DNA from: Pseudaquabacterium pictum
GTDB taxonomy: Bacteria > Pseudomonadota > Gammaproteobacteria > Burkholderiales > Burkholderiaceae_C
DNA length: 64,000 nt
Assembly: GCF_005403045.1 (NCBI RefSeq)
Contig: NZ_BJCL01000011.1
Location: forward strand, 96,832 to 160,831
Reading direction: 5' to 3'
Shown here: piece after piece, positions 43,099 to 52,643 of the stretch
How positions within the stretch are numbered: position 1 is the stretch's first letter
Layout: every line of letters starts with the position of its first letter
Translations under genes and position numbers: made by a program
The notes under the pieces: generated by a model
Told to the model about the DNA's origin: nothing
Seen by the model: the letters and a program-made list of their open reading frames with translations, nothing else
Databases searched by the model: none

Positions 43099-45324
43099 AT
43101 GTCCGACCGACAGGCCCGCCGCCATCAGCGGGCGCTGCGGCGCGCCCGGCTCGGCCGTGGCCGTGGCGCTGCGCAGCCGCCGGTGCCGCTGACTGACGCG
43201 CTGCTGGCCGGTCTGCCCAACGGCGTGGTCCTGCGCGACGTGCATGGCCGGGCGCTGGCCTGCAACCCTGCGGCCTGCGCCCAGATGCAGCTGACCGAGG
43301 ACCAGCTTCTCGGCCGTGCGCCGATCGACCCCGGCTGGCAGGTGCTGCGTGTGGATGGCCAGCCGATGCCCTGGTCGGCCCTGCCCAGTGCCCGCACGCT
43401 GGCCGAGGGCCGTGACCTGCAAGGCGAGGTGTTCGGCGTGGCGGCCGCTGGCGGGGCGGTGCGCTGGCTGGCGGCCAACACCGTGCTGATGCGCGATGCC
43501 GGCGGCACCGTCAGCGGCGTGCTGTCCTGCTTCGCCGACATCACCGCCCAGCGCCGCCAGCTCGCGCTGCTGGAGCACACCATCGATGCTGCCGGCCTGG
43601 GCACCTGGGAATGGGACATGCAGGCCGGCCAGCTGCACTGCAACGACCGGCTGCTGGCCGCGCTGGGCTACCGGCGTGGCGACGTGGGACTGACGCAGAA
43701 GGAATGGGCGCAGCTGGTGCATCCCGACAGCCGCCAGCTGTGGGGCCAGGCGATGCGCGCCCACCTGGCCGACACCCGCCAGCCCTGCCGGGCCGAGCTG
43801 CGCCTGCGCCGGCCCGATGGCGACTGGGCCGAGGTGCTGTCCTGCGGCGTGCTGGTGGAGCGCGCGCCCGACGGCACACCGCTGCGCATGGCCGGCATCC
43901 ACATCGACATGACCGAGCAGGTGCAGATGCAGGCGATGCTGCGCCATGCGGCCCGCACCGACGGCCTGACCCAGCTGCCCAACCGCGCCGCGGTGTTCGA
44001 CCAGGTGCAGCAGGCGGTCGACCGCGCAGCCCGCCAGCCGGGCTTCGGATTTGCGGTGCTGTTCATGGACTTCGACCGCTTCAAGCAGACCAACGACACC
44101 CTGGGCCATGCCGCCGGCGACGAGCTGCTGCGCCAGATCGCCCAGCGGCTGCGCCAGGCGCTGCGCGCCGGCGACGCCGTGGCGCAGGGCGCGGGCCTGC
44201 CGGAGACGGGCGCCGGCGCCGGCACGCCCGCCCTGGTGCAGACGGCCGGCCGCATCGGCGGTGATGAATTCGTGGTGGTGCTCGAAGGCGTGTCGGGCCG
44301 CGAGGTGGCCTGTGCCGTGGCCCGGCGCCTGCTGGCGGTGCTGGCGGCGCCCTACACCATCGGCAGCAGCGTGGTGCATTCCACCGCCAGCATCGGCATC
44401 GTCACCTCGGAGCAGGCGGCCAACGACGCCCACACCGTGATGCGCGATGCCGACACCGCGATGTACGAGGCCAAGCGCACCGGCCGCGGCCGCTATGTCG
44501 TTTTCGACCCCGCCATGCATGAACGCCTGGCCCGCAGCGTGGCCACCGAGGCCGATCTGCGCCTGGCCCTGCAGCGCAACGAGCTGTTCGTCGTCTACCA
44601 GCCGGTGGTCGACCTGCAGCGCGGCGGACCCTGCGGTGTCGAGGCCCTGGTGCGCTGGCGGCATCCGCAGCGCGGCCTGGTCAGCCCGTTGGAGTTCATC
44701 GCCGTGGCCGAGGAATCCGGCCTGATCGTGGCCCTGGGCGCCCATGTGCTGCGCACCGCCTGCCAGCAGTTGGCGGCCTGGCAGCGCAGCCTGGGCGCGC
44801 AGGCGCCGGCCAGCGTGGCGGTCAACCTGTCGGCGGTGCAGCTGCGCCAGCCCAGCCTGGTGGCCGAGGTGCAGCGCTGCGTGGCCGAAGCCGGCATCGC
44901 GCCCGGCGCGCTGCAGCTGGAGGTGACCGAGAGCCTGGCCGCGCAGGACGAGACGGCCCGCGCCCGGCTGCGCGAGATCAAGGCCCTGGGCGTGCGCATC
45001 GCGCTCGACGACTTCGGCACCGGCTATTCGTCGCTGGCCTGCCTGCACCAGCTGCCGGTGGACACGGTGAAGATCGACCGCAGCTTCGTCAGCCATGCCG
45101 AGACCAGCGACTACCACCGCGTGCTGATCGAGGCCACCATCCGCGTGGCCCGCACCCTGGGCATGGACACGGTGGCCGAGGGCATCGAGACGCCCAGCCA
45201 GGCCGCCCTGCTGCAGCGGCTGGACTGCGGCCGCGGCCAGGGCTACCTGTGGTCGCCGCCGCTGGCCGCCGAGGCGGTGGCGCCCTGGCTGCTGCAGCGG
45301 CCGCCGCAGCGCGCCGCAGCTTGA
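43099..45324 (+). CDS. PAS-PAS-GGDEF-EAL cyclic-di-GMP signalling protein
   Basis: 741 residues from the ATG at 43099. Two PAS-type sensor domains lie at about 35-150 and 155-275. The GGDEF domain (about 285-470) has an intact GRIGGDEF at 385-391. An RAGD (356-359) would be the I-site, but about 22 extra residues separate it from GGDEF. The EAL domain (about 485-735) keeps EALVRW (515-520), EVTES, DDFGTGYSS and KIDR, so phosphodiesterase activity is expected. No transmembrane segment is present. The FliA promoter upstream places it in the flagellar regulon, which suits a motility/attachment switch. Confidence 0.93.
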   Translation: MSDRQARRHQRALRRARLGRGRGAAQPPVPLTDALLAGLPNGVVLRDVHGRALACNPAACAQMQLTEDQLLGRAPIDPGWQVLRVDGQPMPWSALPSARTLAEGRDLQGEVFGVAAAGGAVRWLAANTVLMRDAGGTVSGVLSCFADITAQRRQLALLEHTIDAAGLGTWEWDMQAGQLHCNDRLLAALGYRRGDVGLTQKEWAQLVHPDSRQLWGQAMRAHLADTRQPCRAELRLRRPDGDWAEVLSCGVLVERAPDGTPLRMAGIHIDMTEQVQMQAMLRHAARTDGLTQLPNRAAVFDQVQQAVDRAARQPGFGFAVLFMDFDRFKQTNDTLGHAAGDELLRQIAQRLRQALRAGDAVAQGAGLPETGAGAGTPALVQTAGRIGGDEFVVVLEGVSGREVACAVARRLLAVLAAPYTIGSSVVHSTASIGIVTSEQAANDAHTVMRDADTAMYEAKRTGRGRYVVFDPAMHERLARSVATEADLRLALQRNELFVVYQPVVDLQRGGPCGVEALVRWRHPQRGLVSPLEFIAVAEESGLIVALGAHVLRTACQQLAAWQRSLGAQAPASVAVNLSAVQLRQPSLVAEVQRCVAEAGIAPGALQLEVTESLAAQDETARARLREIKALGVRIALDDFGTGYSSLACLHQLPVDTVKIDRSFVSHAETSDYHRVLIEATIRVARTLGMDTVAEGIETPSQAALLQRLDCGRGQGYLWSPPLAAEAVAPWLLQRPPQRAAA

Positions 45325-45340
45325 CGCTGACTGCTCACGC

Positions 45341-46615
45341 TCAGGGGTAGAGCCCGCGCTCCTGCCGGGCCGAGAGGATGCGCTCGCAGGCCACCGCGAA
45401 GGTGGCGGTGCGCAGGCTGATGCGGTGGTGGTCGGCGGTGTCCCAGATGTTGTTCAGCGCGCCGACCATGATCTTGTCGAGCCGGGCGTTGATCTCGTCC
45501 TCGGTCCAGAAGAACGACGAGAAGTCCTGCACCCACTCGAAGTAGCTCACCGTCACGCCGCCGGCGTTGCAGATCACGTCGGGCACCACCAGCACGCCGC
45601 GTTCGGCCAGGATGTCGTCTGCCGCTGAACCCGTCGGGCCGTTGGCGCCCTCCAGCACCAGCTTCGCTTTCAGCCGGTGGGCACGGGCGGCGGTGATCTG
45701 GTTCTCCAGCGCGGCGGGAATCAGGATCTGGCAGTCCACGTCCCAGAACTCCTCCAGGCCCATCGCCTCGCCGCCGGCAAAGCCGGCCACGCCGCCGCTG
45801 GCCTTCACATGGGCCTGCAGCTGCGCCGTGTCCAGGCCGTGGCCGTTGAAGACGGTGCCGCTGTGGTCCTGGGAGGCCACCACCAGGGCGCCGGCGGCGG
45901 CGAACAGCTCGGCCGCCGACGAGCCCACGTTGCCGAAGCCCTGCACCGCCACCTTGGCGCCGCGGATGTCCAGCCCGATGCGGCGCGCCGCCTCGCGGCC
46001 GGTGACGAACACGCCGCGGCCAGTGGCCTTCACCCGCCCCAGGCTGCCGCCCAGGTGCAGCGGCTTGCCGGTCACCACGCCGGTGGCGGTGGCGCCGGTG
46101 TTCATCGAGTAGGTGTCCATCATCCACGCCATGATCTGGGCGTTGGTGTTGACGTCGGGCGCCGGGATGTCCTGCTGCGGGCCGATGATGATGCCGATCT
46201 CGCTGGTGTAGCGGCGGGTCAGCTTCTCCAGCTCCTTCTGGCTCAGCACCTTGGGGTCGACGCGGATGCCGCCCTTGGCGCCGCCGTAGGGCAGGTTCAC
46301 CGCGGCGTTCTTGATGCTCATCCAGGCCGACAGCGCCATCACCTCCTCCAGCGTCACGTCGGGGTGGTAGCGCACGCCGCCCTTGCCGGGGCCGCGGGTC
46401 AGGCTGTGCTGCACCCGGTAGCCCTCGTAGTGGGCGATGGTGCCGTTGTCCAGCTCGATCGGGATGTCGACGATCAGCGTGCGCTTGGGCCGGCGCAGCG
46501 TCTCGGCCCAGCGGGCCAGCGGGCCCAGGTAGGGCAGCACGCGGTCGATCTGCGACAGGTAGGTGCCCCAGGGGCTGTCGGCGGTGGGCTGCACATAGGA
46601 AAGCGGCATGGTCAT
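45341..46615 (-). CDS. gdhA: Glutamate dehydrogenase (Glu/Leu/Phe/Val family)
   Basis: 424 residues. [20 protein letters not shown] and [13 protein letters not shown] carry the catalytic Lys residues; [13 protein letters not shown] and [15 protein letters not shown] form the NAD(P) Rossmann domain; LEGANGPT follows. The length and motifs match hexameric GdhA-type glutamate dehydrogenases (2-oxoglutarate/glutamate). Start at 46615 (MTMPLSY) or at the second Met, 46609. It is convergent with the GGDEF-EAL gene (16 bp) and divergent from the TonB receptor gene with 224 bp between; that gap holds no recognised gene. Confidence 0.95.
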   Translation of the reverse strand: MTMPLSYVQPTADSPWGTYLSQIDRVLPYLGPLARWAETLRRPKRTLIVDIPIELDNGTIAHYEGYRVQHSLTRGPGKGGVRYHPDVTLEEVMALSAWMSIKNAAVNLPYGGAKGGIRVDPKVLSQKELEKLTRRYTSEIGIIIGPQQDIPAPDVNTNAQIMAWMMDTYSMNTGATATGVVTGKPLHLGGSLGRVKATGRGVFVTGREAARRIGLDIRGAKVAVQGFGNVGSSAAELFAAAGALVVASQDHSGTVFNGHGLDTAQLQAHVKASGGVAGFAGGEAMGLEEFWDVDCQILIPAALENQITAARAHRLKAKLVLEGANGPTGSAADDILAERGVLVVPDVICNAGGVTVSYFEWVQDFSSFFWTEDEINARLDKIMVGALNNIWDTADHHRISLRTATFAVACERILSARQERGLYP

Positions 46616-46839
46616 CCTGTGGGTGGTTGCGGGCCGGCGGTGGCGGCGGGCCCCTCGTGAGGGCGACCGCCGACCGCCTGGGGGCGCAATGTAGGTGGGT
46701 GGCGCACGCCACGGCGAAGTTATGCGCCGATTGCATGGGTTCGCAGCACCCTGTCATGGCGGTGATCCTGTCTGGCGTCGGGTTCTGGCAGCATCCGGGC
46801 TGGTCCGCGGCTGGCGTGGGCAAGCCGTCGGAGATCCTC

Positions 46840-49089
46840 GTGCACCTTGTTCCCCCTGTCCGTCCCAGCGGCGGGTCCGGCGTTCGCCTGGCGGCGGCGC
46901 TGGCCCTGTCCACCGCACCGCTGTGCGCCCTGGCGCAGGATGCCGGCCCGGGCGGTGCCGCCGAGCCCGCCCCCGGCCAGCAGCCCAGCAGCGTGCAGCG
47001 GGTGGAGATCGCCGCCCGCCAGGGCTCGACCGAGCTGCGCCGCGCCGCCAGCATCGCCAAGCAGATCTACGGCCGCGAGGAGCTGGACCGCCACGGCGAC
47101 ACCAACACGCTGGATGTGCTGCGCCGCCTGCCCGGCGTCAATGTCGATGCCGGCGGCCCGCGCATGCGCGGCCTGGGCGCCGGCTACACCCAGATCCTGA
47201 TCAACGGCGACCCGGCACCGCCCGGCTTTGCGCTGGACCAGCTCAGCCCGTCGCAGATCGAGCGCATCGAGGTGCTGCGCGCGCCCTCGGCCGAGCAGAG
47301 TGCCCAGGCCATCGCCGGCACCATCAACATCATCCTGAAGGAGGCGCCGCGCCGCGCGCAGCGCGATCTGCGCCTGGGCCTGGCCGACGGCACCGACCGG
47401 CCGATGGCCAACGCCAACCTCACGCTGGGCGAATCGCGCGGCGGTCTGGGCCTGTCGCTGCCGCTGTCGGTGTTCGAATGGAACCGCGAAAACCGCGTCA
47501 ACCTGCAGCGCGCGATGGCCGGCGCCGATGGCCTGCCGGCCGAAGCCCGGCAGCGCGGCGCGCAGGAAGTCTGGGGCTGGGGCTACAACCTCGGGCCGCG
47601 GCTGAACTGGCGCATCAGCGACGACCAGACCCTGTCGCTGGGCACGTTCTTCCAGAAGGGCTTCTGGAACAACCGCACCGACTACACCAACCAGGCGCTG
47701 GCCGGCGACCCGGTGCTGGAGGACGACCAGGCGGCCAACGGCACCTGGCAGAACCGCCGCGCCAACCTGACCTGGGCCAACCGCTTCCGCGACGACCAGC
47801 GCATCGAGCTGCGCGCCGGGGTGATGCAGTCGCGCTGGACCTTCGACACCCGCAACCTGCGCAGCGGTGCGCTGCGGCAGCGGTCGGTGGGCGGCGGCAG
47901 CGACGACGGCATCACCCAGGCCGGCAAGTACAGCCTGCTGCTGGGCAGCAGCCACACGCTGACGGCCGGCTGGGACCTGGAGCACCGCGACCGCGAGGAG
48001 CGCCGCACCACCACCGACGCCGCCGGCCAGCCGGTGCTGCCGGAGTTCGAGGGCCAGCCCTTCGAGGCCCAGGTGCGCCGCCATGCGCTGTATGTGCAGG
48101 ACGAGTGGGAGCTTTCGCCGCAGTGGCAGCTGTACCTGGGCCTGCGCAGCGAGCGCATCACCACCGACAGCCGCGGCGGTGGCACCGCGGCGCGCAACAC
48201 CAGCAGCGTGACCTCACCGCTGTTGCACCTGACCTACAAGTTCGACCCCAAGGGCCGCGACCAGATCCGCGCCAGCCTGACCCGCAGCTACAAGGCGCCC
48301 AACCTGGGCACGCTGCTGCCGCGGCCGAGCATCAACGCCCAGTTCCCCGGCAGGGACACCCGCAACACCCAGCTGGCGCCTGACCGCATCGGCAACCCGC
48401 TGCTGAAACCCGAGCTGGCCACCGGCCTGGACATCGCCTACGAGAACTACCTGGCCAACGGCGGGCTCATCAGCATCGGCCTGTTCCACCGCCGGCTGAC
48501 CGATGTGGTGCGCAGCGAGCCGGCACTGCGCAGCGTGTCCTGGGCCACGGTGCAGCGCTGGGTGTCGGAGCCGCAGAACTTCTCCGATGCCACCACCAGC
48601 GGCCTGGAGTTCGAGGCCAAGGGCAGCGCGGCCGACCTGCTGCCCAAGGCGGTGGCCGGACTGCTGCCGAATGCCCGTGCGCTGAACCTGCGCGCGTCGG
48701 TCAACCTGTACCGTTCCAGGGTGGCCGCCATCGCCGGACCCGACAACCGGCTGGACGGCCAGCAGCCCTGGTCGGCCACGCTTGGCTTCGACCAGCGCCT
48801 GACCAGCCTGCCGCTGAACATCGGCGGCAGCATCGGCCTGAACCCGGCCTACGACACCCGGTTCACTGCAGACCAGCTGGTGCAGCGCTCGCGCACCCGC
48901 AGCATCGACCTGTTCGCCCAGCTGGCGGTGCGGCCGGGCGTGTCGGTGCGGCTGGCCGCCAGTGCCGGCGTGCAGCCCTTCGGCCCGCCGAACCAGACCA
49001 CCACCACGCTGCAGTCCAACGGCGATGTCTCCAGCATCGAGCGGCACACCCGGCCGCAGCTCAACCTGTCGCTGGACATGCGGCTGTAG
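46840..49089 (+). CDS. TonB-dependent outer-membrane receptor
   Basis: 749 residues from the GTG at 46840, chosen for its GGAG site and because a signal peptide (VRLAAALALSTAPLCALAQDA) follows; an ATG at 46756 would extend it. The plug domain has EIAARQGSTELRRAAS, LDVLRRLPGVNVDAGGPRM, ILINGDP and SPSQIERIEVLRAPSAEQ, and the barrel extends to the end. Plug motifs resemble the ferric-siderophore / TonB receptor group, but the substrate is not clear. No ExbB/D or periplasmic partner is adjacent. Confidence 0.92.
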   Translation: MHLVPPVRPSGGSGVRLAAALALSTAPLCALAQDAGPGGAAEPAPGQQPSSVQRVEIAARQGSTELRRAASIAKQIYGREELDRHGDTNTLDVLRRLPGVNVDAGGPRMRGLGAGYTQILINGDPAPPGFALDQLSPSQIERIEVLRAPSAEQSAQAIAGTINIILKEAPRRAQRDLRLGLADGTDRPMANANLTLGESRGGLGLSLPLSVFEWNRENRVNLQRAMAGADGLPAEARQRGAQEVWGWGYNLGPRLNWRISDDQTLSLGTFFQKGFWNNRTDYTNQALAGDPVLEDDQAANGTWQNRRANLTWANRFRDDQRIELRAGVMQSRWTFDTRNLRSGALRQRSVGGGSDDGITQAGKYSLLLGSSHTLTAGWDLEHRDREERRTTTDAAGQPVLPEFEGQPFEAQVRRHALYVQDEWELSPQWQLYLGLRSERITTDSRGGGTAARNTSSVTSPLLHLTYKFDPKGRDQIRASLTRSYKAPNLGTLLPRPSINAQFPGRDTRNTQLAPDRIGNPLLKPELATGLDIAYENYLANGGLISIGLFHRRLTDVVRSEPALRSVSWATVQRWVSEPQNFSDATTSGLEFEAKGSAADLLPKAVAGLLPNARALNLRASVNLYRSRVAAIAGPDNRLDGQQPWSATLGFDQRLTSLPLNIGGSIGLNPAYDTRFTADQLVQRSRTRSIDLFAQLAVRPGVSVRLAASAGVQPFGPPNQTTTTLQSNGDVSSIERHTRPQLNLSLDMRL

Positions 49090-49127
49090 CGCCTTGGGCA
49101 GGCAGGCCGCTGGCTACACTGCCGCGC

Positions 49128-49973
49128 ATGCCTGCCACCCCCGCCTCCACCTCCGGTTCCACCATCGCCTTCATCGGCGGCGGCAACATGGCCAGCGCGC
49201 TGATCGGCGGCCTGGTGCGCGCCGGCCGCGCGCCGGCCAGCATCCTGGCCATCGACCCTGGCGCGGCCGCGCGCACCAAGCTGCAGGCCGACTTCGGCGT
49301 GCGCACCCAGCCGGCGGCCGATGCGGCGCTGGCCGGCGCCGGCCTGGTCGTGTGGGCGGTCAAGCCGCAGCTGTTCACCGAGGCCGCCGCGCCCTGCGCT
49401 GCGCATGCCTCCAACGCACTGCACCTCAGCGTGATGGCCGGCATCCGCAGCGATGCCATCGCCCGCGCCATGGGCCTGGCACCGGCGGCCGCGCGCATCG
49501 TGCGCAGCATGCCCAACACGCCGGCGCTGATCGGCCGCGGCATCGCCGGGCTGTTCGCCACGCCGGCGGTCAGCGCGGCGGAGCGGGCCGAGGTCGAGGC
49601 CGTGCTGGCGCCCACCGGCCAGACGCTGTGGGTCGACCGCGAGGCCGACCTCGACGCGGTGACCGCGCTGTCGGGCTCCGGCCCGGCCTATGTCTTCTAC
49701 TGGGTGGAGGCGATGGTGGCCGCCGCCGTCGAGATGGGCCTGAGCGCCGAGCAGGGCAAGCGCCTGGCCCTGGCCACCTTCGACGGCGCCACCGCGCTGG
49801 CCGCGCAGAGCGACGAGCCGGTAGGCACGCTGCGCGAGCGTGTCACCAGCAAGGGCGGCACCACCTTTGCGGCGCTGGAATCGATGCGTGGCGACGGGGT
49901 GGCCGAGGCCGTGGTGCGGGCGGTGCGGGCGGCGCAGCGGCGGGCGGCGGAGCTGGGCGACGCGTTCGGCTGA
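49128..49973 (+). CDS. proC: Pyrroline-5-carboxylate reductase
   Basis: 281 residues. IAFIGGGNMASALIGGL is the NAD(P) site; VVWAVKPQLF, VRSMPNTPALIGRGIAGLF and the C-terminal signature ALSGSGPAYVFYWVEAM followed by SKGGTTFAAL are diagnostic of ProC, the last step of proline synthesis (P5C to proline). It is monocistronic and convergent with the hybrid kinase gene. Confidence 0.96.
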   Translation: MPATPASTSGSTIAFIGGGNMASALIGGLVRAGRAPASILAIDPGAAARTKLQADFGVRTQPAADAALAGAGLVVWAVKPQLFTEAAAPCAAHASNALHLSVMAGIRSDAIARAMGLAPAAARIVRSMPNTPALIGRGIAGLFATPAVSAAERAEVEAVLAPTGQTLWVDREADLDAVTALSGSGPAYVFYWVEAMVAAAVEMGLSAEQGKRLALATFDGATALAAQSDEPVGTLRERVTSKGGTTFAALESMRGDGVAEAVVRAVRAAQRRAAELGDAFG

Positions 49974-50010
49974 GCGGCGTCGCCTGCGGCACAGGCGCCC
50001 ATGCCGCGCG

Positions 50011-52629
50011 TCAGTCGCCCCGCAGGTGGTCGGCCGATCCATCCCGATGGCCGACACCGCCGTTCGAAGACACCGGCAGCCAACGCTGCAGTGCCGCCTG
50101 CAGCACATCGCTCAGCAGCGGCTTGGTCAGGAACGCATCGACGCCCGCCGCCTTGGCACGTTCCCTGTCTTCGGGGAAGGCATTGGCCGTGAGCGCCAGG
50201 ATCGGCATCCGCGCGCCGTGCCCGTTGCCATTCGCTGCCTCCGCACGGCGGATCGTTTCGACCAGGGCATAGCCGTCGAGACCCGGCATCTGCAGATCTG
50301 TCAGCAGCAGCGCATAGCGCCCCTCGCGCCAGAGCCGCAGGGCATCGGTGCCGGTGCCGGCCACTTCGGCGGCGTAGCCCATCGACGCCAACTGCCGCAC
50401 CACGACGATCTGGTTCACGGCGTCGTCTTCAGCGACCAGGATGGTGATGCCGCCGGCGGTGGCGGGCGTGGACAGCATGGCGCCGTCGGCTGGCGCGGAC
50501 TGCAACGGTGCAGCCACACGCAGGGCCTCTGGCCGCTCCAGGCCGGCCACCGTGGCAACGGCCGCCACCAGTTCGGTGCCCACCACGCAATGGCCGTCCA
50601 GGGTCACCGTGCGATCGCCGGTGACTGCCGGGCGGCACCGTCGACCGACCACGATCCGAACCCAGGCAAGGCGGTCCGTCGCTGGCGCGTCCGGCGGCAT
50701 GCCGGGCGCTGCCGGCGCATCCTCCGCGACGGTGTGCAGCAGCACCGGCAAAGCGCATGTCCCAGCCATCCGCACGGCGGCAGCCATGTCGGCCACGCGG
50801 TGGACGCTGGCACCGGTGCCCTGGAGGTACGCGAAGACCACCGCCGATCGTTCATCGTCGCCGACAACGAACGCGTCGACCCCCGCCAGGCGCGGCTGCT
50901 GGCACGCCCCGCCGTCCGCGACCGGCTCCAGCGGCAGGCGGACTTCGAAGCACGCCCCGTGTCCGAGCGCACTTCGAACCTCGATGTCGCCCCCCATCTG
51001 CGTGACCAGGCGCTTGACGATCGCCAGCCCCAGCCCCGTGCCGGCGAACTGCCGCGAGATCCCGGCATCGGCCTGCTCGAACGCGCCGAAGATCCGGGCC
51101 TGCGACTCCGGTGGCATTCCGATGCCGTTGTCGCGGACCAGGATCAAGAGCTTGTCTGCGCCAGCTGCGGCGGCGCGCTCCAGGCGAACGCTGACCTTGC
51201 CGGGAAGCTCGGGTCGACCGGCACTGAACTTGATCGCGTTGCCGACCAGGTTGAACAGGATCTGCCGCAGCCGGATCGGGTCACTTCGCACTTGGGCGGG
51301 CAGTGAGGGATCCACGTAGAGCAGCACGTCGACGCCCCGCGTCAAGGCCACGGGATGGAGCGTCTCGCAGACCGCCTGCGCAAGCGCCTCGACCCCCACC
51401 GGCACCCGCTCGAGCTCGAGCCGGCCGGCTTCGATCTTCGAGAAGTCGAGGATGTCGTCGATCAACGCCAGCAGCGACAGCGCCGAGCTGCGGATCACCT
51501 GCACGTCACTGGCCTGCTGGTCCGAGAGCGGGGTGCGTGCCAGCACGTCCGCCGTCCCGAGCACGCCGTTCATGGGCGTCCGGATCTCGTGGCTCATCAC
51601 GGCCAGGAAGGCGCCCTTGGCGCGGCTCGCCGACTCCGCCGCCTCGCGTGCCCGCTGGAGCTCGGCGGTGCGCTCGCGCAGGCGCTCCCGGCTGCGGCGC
51701 AGGTCGCGGGTGGTGGCCGAGAACACTTGCGCCGGGATCAGGGCAGCGGCGAAGGCCAGGTAGATGAACACCTCCTGCCAGGCCGCGGTGATCGGCGCAG
51801 GCACCAGGATGCCGAGGCCCAGGGCCGCGGCCAGCGTGAACGAGGCCAAGGCCGTGAGCACGCCCACCGCGGCGAACCGCACGATGGCCGCCGCCACCAG
51901 CAACGGCAGGATGATGTAGACGAAGGGATAGGGCAGCGCTGCCGCCGACACCAGCGTGACCCCCACGGTGAGCGGCGCCAGGACGAGCAGCCGCCGATCA
52001 CGCATCGCCACCAGCAGTTCGCTGGGGCCGCGGTCGGCCACGAACAGCGCCAGCGGCAGCAGCGACAGCGCGCCGACCACCGCGCCCTCGAACCACGTGA
52101 GCCAGACCAATCCGAACTCGGTGCCGCCGTGCCATGACACCGTCAGCGAACCCAGCGTCGCGCCCACCAGCTGCGGCACCACGCCGCCGAAGAGGATCCA
52201 GCGCATGACTTGCGACGCGGAGAGCTCGGCGCTGCCTGCCAGCCCCAGGCAACGGATCAGCCAGGCGGCCACCAGGATCTCCGCGAGGTTGGCCGGCAAG
52301 AAGGACAGGCCGACGATCACGTCATCGCCCCACAGCATGTTCGCCAGCGGATTCACCAGCACCAGGGTCAAGGCCAGCAGCGGCCACTGCGCGGGTGGCG
52401 CACGGACGAAGAAGGGAATCGCGATGGCGTTGGCATACCAGATGTTGGCGATGCTGCCGGGCTGCCGCGACAGGAACAGCGACAACAGCGCCAGTGCGAG
52501 GTACAGCACGCCCAGCCACAGACAGGCGCGTGGCAGGCCCGCCGTGGCGGTCCGCGCGCCGTCCGGCGCAGGCGTTGCCGCCCCGCTGCCGTCGGCATCC
52601 AACCGGTCTTTCCAAGTCAGCAAGCGCAT
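50011..52629 (-). CDS. MASE1 hybrid sensor histidine kinase with C-terminal receiver
   Basis: 872 residues from the ATG at 52629. Residues about 35-310 have seven or eight hydrophobic segments in the MASE1 sensory layout. HisKA has the phospho-His in AVMSHEIRTPMNG (His347). HATPase has NLVGNAIKF, DNGIGMPP and GTGLGLAIV. A middle segment (about 600-730) looks like a receiver lacking an acceptor (VDAFVVGDDERS). The final receiver (about 740-855) is intact: LVAEDDAVNQ, LLTDLQMPGLDG and LTKP. It follows the substrate-binding-protein gene by 14 bp in the same orientation, so the two act as a sensor pair. Confidence 0.92.
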   Translation of the reverse strand: MRLLTWKDRLDADGSGAATPAPDGARTATAGLPRACLWLGVLYLALALLSLFLSRQPGSIANIWYANAIAIPFFVRAPPAQWPLLALTLVLVNPLANMLWGDDVIVGLSFLPANLAEILVAAWLIRCLGLAGSAELSASQVMRWILFGGVVPQLVGATLGSLTVSWHGGTEFGLVWLTWFEGAVVGALSLLPLALFVADRGPSELLVAMRDRRLLVLAPLTVGVTLVSAAALPYPFVYIILPLLVAAAIVRFAAVGVLTALASFTLAAALGLGILVPAPITAAWQEVFIYLAFAAALIPAQVFSATTRDLRRSRERLRERTAELQRAREAAESASRAKGAFLAVMSHEIRTPMNGVLGTADVLARTPLSDQQASDVQVIRSSALSLLALIDDILDFSKIEAGRLELERVPVGVEALAQAVCETLHPVALTRGVDVLLYVDPSLPAQVRSDPIRLRQILFNLVGNAIKFSAGRPELPGKVSVRLERAAAAGADKLLILVRDNGIGMPPESQARIFGAFEQADAGISRQFAGTGLGLAIVKRLVTQMGGDIEVRSALGHGACFEVRLPLEPVADGGACQQPRLAGVDAFVVGDDERSAVVFAYLQGTGASVHRVADMAAAVRMAGTCALPVLLHTVAEDAPAAPGMPPDAPATDRLAWVRIVVGRRCRPAVTGDRTVTLDGHCVVGTELVAAVATVAGLERPEALRVAAPLQSAPADGAMLSTPATAGGITILVAEDDAVNQIVVVRQLASMGYAAEVAGTGTDALRLWREGRYALLLTDLQMPGLDGYALVETIRRAEAANGNGHGARMPILALTANAFPEDRERAKAAGVDAFLTKPLLSDVLQAALQRWLPVSSNGGVGHRDGSADHLRGD

Positions 52630-52643
52630 GCAGGACTCCAGGC

